DNA of 64,000 bases from Amycolatopsis eburnea (lineage in GTDB: Bacteria > Actinomycetota > Actinomycetes > Mycobacteriales > Pseudonocardiaceae): NCBI RefSeq assembly GCF_003937945.1, contig NZ_RSEC01000059.1, positions 169,422-233,421 on the forward strand, read 5' to 3'. Positions 17,294-26,255 of the stretch are shown piece by piece (position 1 is the first letter of the stretch; every line of letters begins with the position of its first letter). The notes beneath the pieces were generated by a model. The model made no database searches. It was not told the origin of the DNA and was given only the letters and a program-made list of their open reading frames with translations. The position numbers and the translations under genes are program-made.

Positions 17294-17914
17294 GTGCGCA
17301 TCGTGATCGCGGAGGACGACGCCCTGCTGCGGGAGGGGCTCGTGCTGCTCCTGCGCAGCGAGGGGTTCGAGGTGGTCGAGGCCGTCGACCACCCGGGCGA
17401 CCTGGTGGCGTCGGTCGTGGCGGCGGCGCCGGACCTGGCCGTCGTCGACGTCCGCCTGCCGCCGACGTTCACCGACGAAGGGCTCCGCGCCGCCCTCGAA
17501 GCGCGGCGCCGGGTGCCAGGGCTGGCGATCCTCGCCCTGTCCGCCTTCGTCGAAGACGGCTACGCGGGCGACCTCCTGGCCGCCGGCGGGGGCGGCGCCG
17601 GGTACCTGCTCAAGGAGCGCGTCGGCCGGCCCGACGAGTTCCTCGACGCCCTGCGGCGCGTCGCGGCCGGCGGCACGGTGCTGGACCGGGACGTCGTGGC
17701 GGTCCAGCTGGCGCGGCGCCGCCCCGGCGACCCGGTGGCCGCGCTGACCGACCGCGAGTGCGAAGTCGTCGCGCTGCTGGCCGAAGGGCATTCGGTGCCG
17801 ACGATCGGGCGGCTGCTCGGCATCGGCACCGCCGCCGCCCGGCAGCACGCCGGGGACGTCAGCGCGAAGCTGCGCGTCCCCGGCACCGCGATGCTCAGCT
17901 ACCTACGAGCGTGA
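17294..17914 (+). CDS. NarL/LuxR-type response regulator
   Basis: A 206-aa protein. The receiver domain (1-120) has acidic Asp8-Asp9, phospho-acceptor Asp52 in VVDVRLPP, and conserved Lys in GYLLKERV. The C-terminal LuxR HTH runs ALTDRECEVVALLAEGHSVP onward. No sensor kinase is adjacent, so it is an orphan here. GTG start 17294 with AGGAGG upstream. It overlaps the convergent oxidoreductase gene by 20 bases. Confidence 0.87.
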   Translation: MRIVIAEDDALLREGLVLLLRSEGFEVVEAVDHPGDLVASVVAAAPDLAVVDVRLPPTFTDEGLRAALEARRRVPGLAILALSAFVEDGYAGDLLAAGGGGAGYLLKERVGRPDEFLDALRRVAAGGTVLDRDVVAVQLARRRPGDPVAALTDRECEVVALLAEGHSVPTIGRLLGIGTAAARQHAGDVSAKLRVPGTAMLSYLRA

Positions 17915-20900
17915 GCAGCTCCGCCTGCTTCTCCCGGTAGCGGGCCACGTTGGCCAGCTTGACGTCTTCGTAGCCCCGCACCAGGTCGGGCAGCTCGGCC
18001 AGTGCGAGCACCCGTGCCCGGTCCACATCGGACGCGCGGAACGCGGTCAGGATCATGGCGCGGTAGTCCTCGACCAGCTCGCGCTCCACCCGCCGCACCT
18101 CGGCACGGCCGAACGGGTCGAGCCGGGTGCCGCGCAGCTTGCGCAGCGCGTGCAGCAGCCGGAACGCCGGGCGGAACCACGGGCCCAGGCTGATCTTGCG
18201 CTTCACGCCGAGCGCGCGCAGCACAGGCGGGTGCAGCCGGTAGGCGTACTTGGTGCCCTCGCCGAACTGCTCGGCCAGCCCGTCGGTGAACGCCGGGTCG
18301 AGCGACAGCCGGGCTACCTCGTACTCGTCCTTGTACGCCATCAGCTTGTACAGGTGCTTCGCGACGGCCTCGGTGATCTCCGTCGGCCCGTCCTCCAGCA
18401 CCCGCACCCGCTCGACGAACTCGGCGTACGCGCGGGCGTACCGCTTGTCCTGGTAGGCGACCAGGTCCGGGATCCGGACGTCCAGCAGCCGCGCCAGCTC
18501 CGAGCCGGGCTCGGCGTGCACCAGCTTGCGCGCGGCCGGCTGCGCGACCGGGCGCGCCTTCGCCGGGGCCGTCGCGAGGGCCTCGGGTTCGGCGACGAGC
18601 TGGCGGCCGCGGCGGAACGCCTGCAGGTTCGCCTTCACCGCGGTGCCGTTCAGCTCGATCGCGCGCTCGATCACCGACGCCGGCAGCGGGATCGCGCCGG
18701 TCTGGTAGGCGGCGCCGAGCTGGAGCACGTTGGCGAACTGGTCGTCGTCGAACAGCTCCTCGGCGAGGCCGCGGGCGTCGAGCGAGACCGTGCGCGCCGC
18801 GGCGGCTTCCAGCGGCGCGAGGACACTGCCGGGGGAGGGGAAGGACACCGTCGTGTCGACGACCATCCGCCCGGTCGGGACCTCGGTGGTCGAGACGACC
18901 GCGGTGGTCCGTTCGGCGTCGGCCACGGCCAGGTTCGCCGCGTCCGCCCCGACCAGCGCGTCGCACGCCAGGTAGAGGTCGCACTCGCCGGCGGCGAGCT
19001 TCGGGGCCTGCTCCACCGGTTCCGCCGTCACCTTGAGGTCGGAGACGACGGCGCCGCCCTTCTGCGCCAGCCCGGTCTGGTCGAGCGTGCGGACGTGCCG
19101 CCCGTCGAGCACCGCGGCCGTCGCGAGGATCTGCGTCACGGTGACCACGCCGGTGCCGCCGATGCCGGTGATCCGCACGGTGAAGTCCGTTGTGGACACC
19201 GGGGGCGCGGGAACGGCGTCGGCGGCCAGCTCGGTCAGCTTGCGCCGCTGCTTCTTCCCGGTCGGCACGACGGTGACGAACGACGGGCAGTCCCCGGCCA
19301 GGCAGGAGTAGTCGACGTTGCACGACGACTGGTGGATCGCGGTCTTGCGGCCGAACTCGGTCGCCACCGGCTGCACGGACAGGCAGTTCGACTTCGTCCC
19401 GCAGTCGCCGCAGCCTTCGCAGACGCGCTCGTTGATGACCACGCGGGTCGCCGGCGTGGTCTGCTTGCCGCGGCGGCGCTTCCGGCGCTTCTCGGCCGCG
19501 CACTCCTGCTCGTGGATCAGCACGGTGACGCCCTTGACGGCGGCCAGTTCTTCTTGCGTGGCCAGCAGTTCCGCGCGGTCGCGCACCTCGACGCCGGCGG
19601 GGAGCTTGCGGCGCCGCAGCTTCGCGGGCGCGTCGCTGGTGATCACGACCCGCTTCGCGCCTTCGACGAGCAGCAGCTCGGCGACCTTCTCGACCGGCAG
19701 CCCGCCGACCGCGTCCTGGCCGCCGGTCATCGCCACGGCGGAGTTGTAGAGCAGCTTGTAGGTGATGTTGACGCCGGCCGCGACCGCCGCGCGCACCGCG
19801 AGGCTGCCGGAGTGGGTGAAGGTGCCGTCGCCGATGTTCTGCACGAAGTGCTCGGCCTCGACGAACGGTGCCATGCCGATCCACTGCGTGCCCTCGCCGC
19901 CCATCTGCGTCACGCCGAGGACGGTGCCGACCTGGTCGGGTTCCATGAACAGCGCCATGGTGTGGCAGCCGATGCCACCGCCGACGAGCGTGCCCTCCGG
20001 GACCTTCGTCGAGGAGTTGTGCGGGCAGCCGGAGCAGAAGTACGGCGTCCGCGCGAGCAGCGGCACCGAGATGCGCTCGCGACGGCGGCGGCCCCGGTAC
20101 GCCTCGACCGACGGGATGCCCTCGGGCAGGCGCCGGGCCAGCCCGGCCGCGATGCCGTCCGGGTCCAGCTCGCCGAGCTCGGTGAACAGCGTCCGGCCGT
20201 CGCGGTCCTTCTTGCCGGTGACCGCGGGGGCGCCCGGAACGCCGTAGAGGACCTCCTTGAGGGCGGTCTCGACGAACGAGCGCTTCTCCTCGACGACGAC
20301 GATTTCCTCGAGCCCGGCGGCGAATTCGCGGACGATCGCGGGCTCCAGCGGGTGGATCGCGCCGAGCTTGAGCACGCGGATGCCGTACTTCGCCAATGCT
20401 TCCGCGTCGAGACCGAGCGTGCGCAGCGCCTGCTGGAGGTCCAGGTAGGACTTGCCGGCGGCGACGATGCCGACCCGGTCGGCGGGCCCGCGCGCGGTGA
20501 TCCGGTTGACGCCGCTCGCACGCAAGTATTCGGTGACCAGCGGGAGCCGGACGGTGAAGAGGCTGCGCTCCAGCTCGGCGAGGCTGGTGCCGAGCAGCCG
20601 CGACGTCGGCGTGTGCCGGTAGCCCTTCTCCAGCCGCGGCGCGGTCCACTGTGGATCGACGATCGCCGTGCCGGACGCGTCGGCGACGTTCGCGACGACC
20701 TTCAGCGACGTCCAGACGCCGGCCGCGCGGGACAGCTCGACCGCGTGCATGCCGAGGTCGAGGACGTCCTGGGAATCGGCCGGGTAGAGGATCGGGATCG
20801 CCAGGTCGGCGAGGGCGAGCTCGGACGCGCAGGGGACGGTCGAGGACTTCGCGTTCGGGTCGTCGCCGACGAGGGCGACGGCGCCGCCGCGCGGGTCGGT

Positions 20901-21287
20901 GCCGGCCAGGTTGGCGTGGCGGAGGGCGTCCGAGGCGCGGTCGAGGCCGGGGGCCTTGCCGTACCAGAACCCGGTGACGCCGCGCTGCCCGCCGGCGCCC
21001 GCGACGAGCTGGCTGCCCATCACCGAGGTCGCGGCCAGCTCCTCGTTGAGCCCGGGCCGGTGCACGACGTCGTGCTTCTCCAGCAGCGTCGACCGGCGGC
21101 CGAGCTCGAGGTCGTACCCGGCCAGCGGGGAGCCCTCGTAGCCCGAGACGAAGACGGCGGGGTCGCCGCCGTGGGCGCGGTCGTGCCGGACGCGGTCGAA
21201 CAGCAGCCGGACCAGGGCCTGCACCCCGGTCAGGTGCACGGTTCCCGCCTCCCGCAGATAGCGGTCTTCGAGCGTGAACGTCTCCAC
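17895..21287 (-). CDS. indolepyruvate ferredoxin oxidoreductase family, fused subunits
   Basis: A 1130-aa enzyme combining the alpha (ThDP, pyrimidine and PP domains) and gamma subunits. Order: N-terminal IorA-like part with SGYEGSPLAGYDLELG; ThDP-binding PP domain about 435-540 (GGGIGCHTMAL, NIGDGTFTHSG); a ferredoxin-like Cys-rich insert about 618-675 (CEGCGDCGTKSNC, then CNVDYSCLAGDC); gamma domain about 700-760 (ITGIGGTGVVTVTQ); and a C-terminal DUF6537-type region. It oxidatively decarboxylates aryl or branched 2-oxo acids to acyl-CoA, reducing ferredoxin. GTG 21287 follows GAGGAG. The divergent Lrp gene is its likely regulator, tying it to amino-acid catabolism. Confidence 0.92.
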   Translation of the reverse strand: METFTLEDRYLREAGTVHLTGVQALVRLLFDRVRHDRAHGGDPAVFVSGYEGSPLAGYDLELGRRSTLLEKHDVVHRPGLNEELAATSVMGSQLVAGAGGQRGVTGFWYGKAPGLDRASDALRHANLAGTDPRGGAVALVGDDPNAKSSTVPCASELALADLAIPILYPADSQDVLDLGMHAVELSRAAGVWTSLKVVANVADASGTAIVDPQWTAPRLEKGYRHTPTSRLLGTSLAELERSLFTVRLPLVTEYLRASGVNRITARGPADRVGIVAAGKSYLDLQQALRTLGLDAEALAKYGIRVLKLGAIHPLEPAIVREFAAGLEEIVVVEEKRSFVETALKEVLYGVPGAPAVTGKKDRDGRTLFTELGELDPDGIAAGLARRLPEGIPSVEAYRGRRRRERISVPLLARTPYFCSGCPHNSSTKVPEGTLVGGGIGCHTMALFMEPDQVGTVLGVTQMGGEGTQWIGMAPFVEAEHFVQNIGDGTFTHSGSLAVRAAVAAGVNITYKLLYNSAVAMTGGQDAVGGLPVEKVAELLLVEGAKRVVITSDAPAKLRRRKLPAGVEVRDRAELLATQEELAAVKGVTVLIHEQECAAEKRRKRRRGKQTTPATRVVINERVCEGCGDCGTKSNCLSVQPVATEFGRKTAIHQSSCNVDYSCLAGDCPSFVTVVPTGKKQRRKLTELAADAVPAPPVSTTDFTVRITGIGGTGVVTVTQILATAAVLDGRHVRTLDQTGLAQKGGAVVSDLKVTAEPVEQAPKLAAGECDLYLACDALVGADAANLAVADAERTTAVVSTTEVPTGRMVVDTTVSFPSPGSVLAPLEAAAARTVSLDARGLAEELFDDDQFANVLQLGAAYQTGAIPLPASVIERAIELNGTAVKANLQAFRRGRQLVAEPEALATAPAKARPVAQPAARKLVHAEPGSELARLLDVRIPDLVAYQDKRYARAYAEFVERVRVLEDGPTEITEAVAKHLYKLMAYKDEYEVARLSLDPAFTDGLAEQFGEGTKYAYRLHPPVLRALGVKRKISLGPWFRPAFRLLHALRKLRGTRLDPFGRAEVRRVERELVEDYRAMILTAFRASDVDRARVLALAELPDLVRGYEDVKLANVARYREKQAELLTLVGS

Positions 21288-21438
21288 GGCGCGGCTCCTC
21301 TCGATGTGCTTCCGGGCACAGTGCGACGCCGGCCACAGCGACGCAACAGGCGTGGGCGTTCCGGGACTCTATACGCAAACTTCGAGGCCTCCACGCGCCG
21401 GCTGGCTCGGATTTTTGCGCGGAGTTACGCTCCTGCGC

Positions 21439-21885
21439 ATGCCCGAAGAGCTGCTCGACGCGACCGACCACGAGATCCTCGGCCTGCTGCGCGAGGACGC
21501 CCGCCGCACGCTGTCCGACATCGCCGGCCGCGTCACGCTCTCCACGGCCGCGGTCAAGCGCCGCATCGACCGGCTGCGCGAGACCGGCGTGATCACCGGC
21601 TTCACGGTCCAGGTCGACCACGCGAAGCTGGGCTGGGGGATCGAGGCGTTCACCGAGCTGCGCTTCGTCGGCAACACGAAGGTCGCGGAGATCCTGCGCA
21701 CGACGACCCGCATGCCGGAGGCCCAGGCGGTGTTCACGATCGCGGGCGACCCGGACGCGCTGGTCTGGCTGCGGGTGCGCGACATGGCCCACCTGCAGAA
21801 GACGATCGACGAGATCCGGCGGCACCACCAGGTGACCGGGACGAAGACGCTGATCGCGCTGGAATCGTGGTCGCGGGGGAGCTGA
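21439..21885 (+). CDS. Lrp/AsnC-family regulator
   Basis: A 148-aa protein: N-terminal HTH (LREDARRTLSDIAGRVTLST) and a C-terminal RAM/AsnC ligand domain (GFTVQVDHAKLGWGIEAF). It is divergent from the indolepyruvate oxidoreductase gene across 150 bases, the usual arrangement of AsnC proteins that sense aromatic or branched amino acids. The ATG at 21439 aligns with the family start. Confidence 0.87.
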   Translation: MPEELLDATDHEILGLLREDARRTLSDIAGRVTLSTAAVKRRIDRLRETGVITGFTVQVDHAKLGWGIEAFTELRFVGNTKVAEILRTTTRMPEAQAVFTIAGDPDALVWLRVRDMAHLQKTIDEIRRHHQVTGTKTLIALESWSRGS

Positions 21886-21886
21886 C

Positions 21887-22633
21887 GTGCTCGTGACGCT
21901 GGCGCGGCGGCCGGACCTCGCCGAAGCCGTCTACGCCATCCCGTACCCGCCGGGCTCGCCGGCGTTCATGGCGGGCAGCCTCGCGAGCCTGCTGGTGCGC
22001 GGCCGCCGGGTGGCCCGCCGCTGGCCGCACCTCGTCGTCGCGCTGCTCGACGGCGATCAGCCGATCGCACGCGGGATCATGGTGCCCTTCCGCGGCCGCG
22101 GTTCGCTGCCCGCCCGCGGCTGGGACGAGGTGGCGGTGTGGGCCGCGGAGGACGCGCTCGACGACGTCGTGCCGGACACCGCGGGCGCGCTGGAGATCGC
22201 CGTCCACCCGGAGCACCAGGGCCGTGGCCACTCCCGCACGGTGCTCGTCGCGATGCGGGAAGCCGCCGCGGCGGCCGGACTGGGGTCGCTGGTGATCCCG
22301 GTCCGGCCGCCGGACAAAGCGGCGGTGCCGTCGCAGCCGATGCGCGAGTACGCCGCCGAGACCCGCGCGGACGGGCTGCCTGCCGACCGCTGGCTGCGCA
22401 CCCACGTCCGCGCGGGCGGCCGCGTCGAAGGCGTCGCCCCCTGTTCGGCGACGGTCCAGGCGCCGCTCGAGGACTGGCGGCGCTGGACCGGCCTGCCCTT
22501 CGACCGCGACGGCGTCGTGCCGGTCCCGGGCGCGCTCGCCCCGGTGTTCGTCTCGGTGGCCCAGGACTTCGCGGTCTACGTCGAGCCGAACGTCTGGGTC
22601 TCGCACCCGGTCGTGAGTGTTCAGTCGGGTTAG
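21887..22633 (+). CDS. GNAT-like acetyltransferase
   Basis: A 248-aa protein. The GNAT acetyl-CoA loop is recognisable as EIAVHPEHQGRGHSRTVL (Q/R-x-x-G-x-G/A). The N- and C-terminal parts are not typical; the substrate is unknown. GTG 21887 is one base past the Lrp stop, so the two are coupled. The stop codon TAG is the centre of a 22-bp palindrome. Confidence 0.65.
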   Translation: MLVTLARRPDLAEAVYAIPYPPGSPAFMAGSLASLLVRGRRVARRWPHLVVALLDGDQPIARGIMVPFRGRGSLPARGWDEVAVWAAEDALDDVVPDTAGALEIAVHPEHQGRGHSRTVLVAMREAAAAAGLGSLVIPVRPPDKAAVPSQPMREYAAETRADGLPADRWLRTHVRAGGRVEGVAPCSATVQAPLEDWRRWTGLPFDRDGVVPVPGALAPVFVSVAQDFAVYVEPNVWVSHPVVSVQSG

Positions 22634-22655
22634 AACCCGACTGAACACTCACGAC
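22610..22655. terminator. perfect 22-bp palindrome spanning a stop codon, bidirectional terminator
   Basis: Arms 22610-22631 and 22634-22655 are perfectly complementary with a 2-base centre. The arm reads GTCGTGAGTGTTCAGTCGGG plus TT. The GNAT stop codon is bases 22631-22633. It separates that gene from the convergent secreted-protein gene, so it can stop transcripts from both sides. Arm sequence and style resemble the other long palindromes of the window. Confidence 0.7.
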
Positions 22656-22667
22656 CCCCGCGCGAGA

Positions 22668-23657
22668 CTAGCCGCGCAGCAGTACTCCGGACGTGCGTTC
22701 CCGGTCGAAGAAGAACTCCGGCCACTCCAGCCCGTCCGGCGGCGCCTGGATCGCCGTCGCCCGCCGCCGGAGTTCGTCCAGGTAGGCCGTGTCCAGGATC
22801 GCCCGGGCCGACAACGGCTCGCGCAGCAGCGTGTCCGCCGGTCCTTCGTACAGGTAGGCGTCCACACCCGGGTAGCCCTTGGTGCCCGGCGGGTAGTCCC
22901 GGTTCAGCGGGAAGTACGTCGACTCGAGCCCGCCCAGCCAGGAAGTCCGCAGCGGCACCAGCGCGGGCCACGACCCCAGCCGCTGTTCGAGCCGGGTGTT
23001 GTCCGCGGTGAACCCGCGGTGGTCCGCGACGACGTACGCCGCACCGGGGTGCGCGCGCTCCAGCCGGGCGACCGCGCCGCTGCCGCCGTCGTGCGTCAGG
23101 TGCCCGAGGCCGAACAGCATGAGGACCTTCCGGTTCCGCTGCAGCACCTGGGTTTCCACCACCGAGGCGATGGTCGCGTCGCGGTCGAGGAACGGCTCCA
23201 GGTCGGCCGGCGCCTGGACGCGGCTCCAGTCGACCGGCGGGTCGCACGCCAGCACGCGGATCTTCCGCGCGGCGGGCAGCGTCGTGTTGACCTGCCGCAC
23301 CAGCGCGAAGAGCTGCTCGTAGAACGTCGAGAACCCGCAGCTCGGCTGCGTCGTGTCGCGCCACACGCGGCTGATGTCCGGGACGTCGTCGCCTGCGATG
23401 TAGCGGTCGAGCATCGGCTGCAGCAGCGAGTTGCCGCATTCCACCGCGATGTCGTTGACGCGGCCGGGGAAGCGCGGGTCGCGGACGAGGTCGACCAGGA
23501 ACGTCCCGACGTCCGGGCTGGACTTCGCGACGATCGCGTGGTCGTCGAACGCGGCGAGGAAGGCGCCCGCGGCGTCGGCGGGCGGCCGGGACTGGCCCGC
23601 GTCCGCCGGTGCGGCGAACAGGGTGACGGCCGCCAAGACGGCCAGGAAGAGTCGCAT
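22668..23657 (-). CDS. secreted Tiki/ChaN-superfamily-like protein, unknown function
   Basis: A 329-aa exported protein; signal peptide residues 1-20 (MRLFLAVLAAVTLFAAPADA). The mature part has segments LVRDPRFPGRVNDIAVECGN, FYEQLFALVRQVNTTLPAA, KVLMLFGLGHLTHDGG and YVVADHRGF. These suggest the Tiki/ChaN (haem-binding-uptake/EreA-like) fold, but I cannot name an enzyme. The ATG at 23657 is preceded on the minus strand by GGAGCCTCG. A palindrome at 23682-23704 just upstream matches one before the GntR gene at 26256, so they may share a regulator. Confidence 0.6.
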   Translation of the reverse strand: MRLFLAVLAAVTLFAAPADAGQSRPPADAAGAFLAAFDDHAIVAKSSPDVGTFLVDLVRDPRFPGRVNDIAVECGNSLLQPMLDRYIAGDDVPDISRVWRDTTQPSCGFSTFYEQLFALVRQVNTTLPAARKIRVLACDPPVDWSRVQAPADLEPFLDRDATIASVVETQVLQRNRKVLMLFGLGHLTHDGGSGAVARLERAHPGAAYVVADHRGFTADNTRLEQRLGSWPALVPLRTSWLGGLESTYFPLNRDYPPGTKGYPGVDAYLYEGPADTLLREPLSARAILDTAYLDELRRRATAIQAPPDGLEWPEFFFDRERTSGVLLRG

Positions 23658-23681
23658 CGAGGCTCCATGACTAGTTCCCCC

Positions 23682-23704
23682 ACTGTCTTACGACTATAAG
23701 ACAA
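23682..23704 (-). promoter_or_regulatory. operator candidate TTGTCTTA-N6-TAAGACAGT, copy 1
   Basis: The minus-strand sequence matches the plus-strand copy at 26222-26244 at 19 of 23 bases. Inner arms TGTCTTA/TAAGACA are perfect. It is 25 bases upstream of the secreted-protein ATG and contains a TATAGT that could be a -10 element. Confidence 0.55.
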
Positions 23705-23748
23705 CGAGGCCAGCATTCAGCCCGGCGGGGACGCTTGTCAAGGCCGGA

Positions 23749-25368
23749 TCAGTGCCGGAACGCCTCCGCGAGCCACCACGACCCGCCGTCGTCGGCGATC
23801 TTCGCGTCGATCACCAGGGGTGCGGTCCGCGGTCCGGCCAGCCACTCGCGCACCGCGGACAGGTCGCCGGCCGACCGGACCGTCACGCCCGCGCAGCCGA
23901 AGCCGCGGCCGATCGCGGCGAGGTCGGAGTCGGGGAAGCGGACCGTCGTCATGTCGGCGTCGCCGAAGTGGTGGATCTCCGCGCCGTAGGCCGCGTCGTT
24001 GTAGACGACGACCACCAGCGGCAGCCCCAGCCGGACCGCGGTGTCCAGTTCGGACAGTGCCATGTGGAACCCGCCGTCGCCGGTGCCGAGCACCGGCAGG
24101 CGGTCCGGGCGGGCGAGCGCCGCGCCGATCGCGGTGCCCAGGCCCAGCCCGATGCTCTGGAACGCTTGCGTGAAGCAGAATCCCCGCTCGTCGGGCACCG
24201 AAAGGTAGGCGCTCGGGTAGCCCATGAAGTTGCCCGAGTCGATCGAGACGATCCGCTCCGCCGGCAGCAGCTCGTCGAGGAGCTTGCTCAACGTCCGCGG
24301 ATCGATGCGCCCGTCGCCCGAGAGGTCCTCGTGCTCGACGTCGTTCCAGCGCCCGGTCGCGATCCGGCCGGCGACGTCGCCGGTGCGGTAGCCCTGGCGC
24401 TCCTTCGCCACGGCCAGCACCTCCACCGCGGTGGCCGCGACGTCACCGACGACGCCGAGGTCGACCGGCCGGTGCGCGCCGAGGGCCGCCTGCTCGACGT
24501 CGACCTGGACGAGCTTCGCGTGCGGGCTGAGCAGCTTGCCGTGCCGGGTCGTCCACATGTTCAGCGCGCAGCCCCAGCCGACGACGAGGTCGGCGCCCAG
24601 GATCAGCTCGGCGGTGGCCGGCGACGCGAACCCGCCCGAGATGCCCAGCGCGAACTCGTCGCCGTGGAAGAGCCCGTGCGCGACGGCGGACGTCGCCAGC
24701 AGCGCACCGCACCGCGAAGCCAGTTCCCGCAACGGTTCCCGGCTGTCGCGCGCGCCGCGGCCGGCGATGAACACCGGCCGTTCGGCGGCCGCGAGGAGGT
24801 CCGCGAGCGCGGCCACCGAAGCGGCGTCCGGCCGCACCGCCGCGGGGCCCGGGATCTCCGGCAGCGGCGACGGCGAAGGCGCGGGCTCGGCCTGGACGTC
24901 GAGCGGGAGGTTCAGCACGACGGTCCGGCGCTGCTGCCGCGCGGTCCGGAACGCCCGCACGGTGTCGGCGACCGCGCTCGCGGCCGAGTGCACGCGCTCC
25001 GGCACCGCGCCGACCGCCGCGGCCAGGCCGTCCTGGTCGACGCGGAAGTTCGACAGCACCGACGCCCCGGCGGAGTCGGCGGTCAGCACGATCATCGGCG
25101 TCCGGCTCTTGGCGGCCTCGGTGATCCCGGTGACGGCGTTGGTCAGCCCGCAGCCCTGGTGCAGCGACAGCACCGACACCTGCCCGCTCATCCGCGCGTA
25201 GGCGTCGGCCATGCTCGCCGCGCCGCCCTCGTGGCGGGCGGCGACGAACCGGACGCCGCCCGTGCGCAGCGCGTTGGTCACCTCGAAGTTGCCGCTGCCC
25301 ACCACGCCGAACGCGGTGCCGGCGCCGAGGTCCGCGAGGGTGCGGCCGACGAGTTCGGCGACGTTCAC
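23749..25368 (-). CDS. ThDP-dependent acetolactate synthase/decarboxylase-like enzyme
   Basis: A 539-aa three-domain ThDP enzyme. N-terminal PYR domain with FGVVGSGNFEVTNAL and the ThDP-activating Glu in RHEGGAASMADAYARM; middle domain; C-terminal PP domain with GTGDGGFHMALSELDTAVRL and the bound-metal Asn in VVYNDAAYG. This is closer to benzoylformate-decarboxylase/acetolactate-synthase paralogues than to biosynthetic IlvB, and there is no regulatory subunit. It starts with GTG 25368, overlapping the cyclase stop by four bases, so it is the second gene of a coupled two-gene operon. The substrate is unknown. Confidence 0.85.
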   Translation of the reverse strand: MNVAELVGRTLADLGAGTAFGVVGSGNFEVTNALRTGGVRFVAARHEGGAASMADAYARMSGQVSVLSLHQGCGLTNAVTGITEAAKSRTPMIVLTADSAGASVLSNFRVDQDGLAAAVGAVPERVHSAASAVADTVRAFRTARQQRRTVVLNLPLDVQAEPAPSPSPLPEIPGPAAVRPDAASVAALADLLAAAERPVFIAGRGARDSREPLRELASRCGALLATSAVAHGLFHGDEFALGISGGFASPATAELILGADLVVGWGCALNMWTTRHGKLLSPHAKLVQVDVEQAALGAHRPVDLGVVGDVAATAVEVLAVAKERQGYRTGDVAGRIATGRWNDVEHEDLSGDGRIDPRTLSKLLDELLPAERIVSIDSGNFMGYPSAYLSVPDERGFCFTQAFQSIGLGLGTAIGAALARPDRLPVLGTGDGGFHMALSELDTAVRLGLPLVVVVYNDAAYGAEIHHFGDADMTTVRFPDSDLAAIGRGFGCAGVTVRSAGDLSAVREWLAGPRTAPLVIDAKIADDGGSWWLAEAFRH

Positions 25369-26138
25369 CGCTCCACCAGCGCCAGCACGCGCGCCGGACT
25401 GCCGGAGCCGCCGACGATCGGCAGCGGCGAGACCACCAGCAGCGTCCCGGTCGGCGGCAGCGAGGCGAGGTTCCGCAGCTGCGTCAGGCCGTGCTTCCCG
25501 GCGCCCAGCAGGAGTTCGTGGCAGGGGAACATCGGCTCGAGCGCGGGCGCCTGTCCCGCGTCGGTCCCGACGGTTTCGACCCCGAGCCCGGTGATCGGCG
25601 TTTCCTCGGCGAGCCACCGCGCGCACTCGGGTGAGACACCGGGGGAGTGCGACCCGGTCTCGTCGGCGTTGAGGAACTCTTCCTGGTCGGCGCTGCGCGC
25701 GTCCCAGCCGGTGCGGTAGAGCAGCCAGCCGCCGTCGGGCAGCGGCCCGTGCTCGGCCGTCCACGCGCGGACGTCGTCGATCGAGAGCAGGAAGTCCGGG
25801 TCCTCCGCCGCCCGCGCCGAGAAGTCGAGGACGACCGCGGGCGCGACGAGCGTCTTCAGCGGCACCTGCGAGACGTCGTGACCGTCCTTTCCGGACACCC
25901 AGTGCACCGGGACGTCGAGGTGCGTGCCGGTGTGCTCGCCGGTGTGGATGTCGTTCCAGTACCAGCGCGGCCCGCGCTCGTCGTAGCGGCTGATCTCTTC
26001 GAGCCGGAACGGGATGGTGTTGGCGAAGGGCTCCGGTAGCTGCAGGATCGGCGTGCTCGAGCTCAAGGGAGCGGTGAGGTCGACGATCTCGACCGCCCCC
26101 GAGGTGATCGCCTTGCCGAGCCCGTCCAACAACGACAT
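25365..26138 (-). CDS. cyclase-family hydrolase (kynurenine formamidase-like)
   Basis: A 257-aa metal-dependent hydrolase of the cyclase superfamily. It has the metal motif HxGTHxDxPxHW (EHTGTHLDVPVHW) near residue 70. The family includes kynurenine formamidases, isatin hydrolases and polyketide cyclases. Pairing with a ThDP enzyme suggests that a ring-opening hydrolysis yields a 2-oxo acid that the partner decarboxylates (inference). Start ATG 26138. The gene is divergent from the GntR gene. Confidence 0.85.
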   Translation of the reverse strand: MSLLDGLGKAITSGAVEIVDLTAPLSSSTPILQLPEPFANTIPFRLEEISRYDERGPRWYWNDIHTGEHTGTHLDVPVHWVSGKDGHDVSQVPLKTLVAPAVVLDFSARAAEDPDFLLSIDDVRAWTAEHGPLPDGGWLLYRTGWDARSADQEEFLNADETGSHSPGVSPECARWLAEETPITGLGVETVGTDAGQAPALEPMFPCHELLLGAGKHGLTQLRNLASLPPTGTLLVVSPLPIVGGSGSPARVLALVER

Positions 26139-26221
26139 GCCTGCCTCCCGGTGCCGGTGTGCCTCTCGATCGAGACCCTATGCCCGCGACGGCCGCCTTG
26201 ACAGCGCCGTGTTCCCCGGTG

Positions 26222-26244
26222 TTGTCTTACTGCCGTAGGACAGT
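26222..26244 (+). promoter_or_regulatory. operator candidate TTGTCTTA-N6-TAGGACAGT, copy 2
   Basis: It ends 11 bases before the GTG of the GntR gene. The position and symmetry suit autoregulation by the YtrA-type GntR. It shares 19 of 23 bases with the copy at 23682-23704. Confidence 0.55.
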
Positions 26245-26255
26245 AGGAGGCCCGG

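Noticed and set aside
18150..21896. 1248-aa plus-strand open frame opposite the indolepyruvate oxidoreductase
   Set aside because: An antisense shadow of a strongly recognised gene; the translation is Arg/Val/Gly-rich with no domain.
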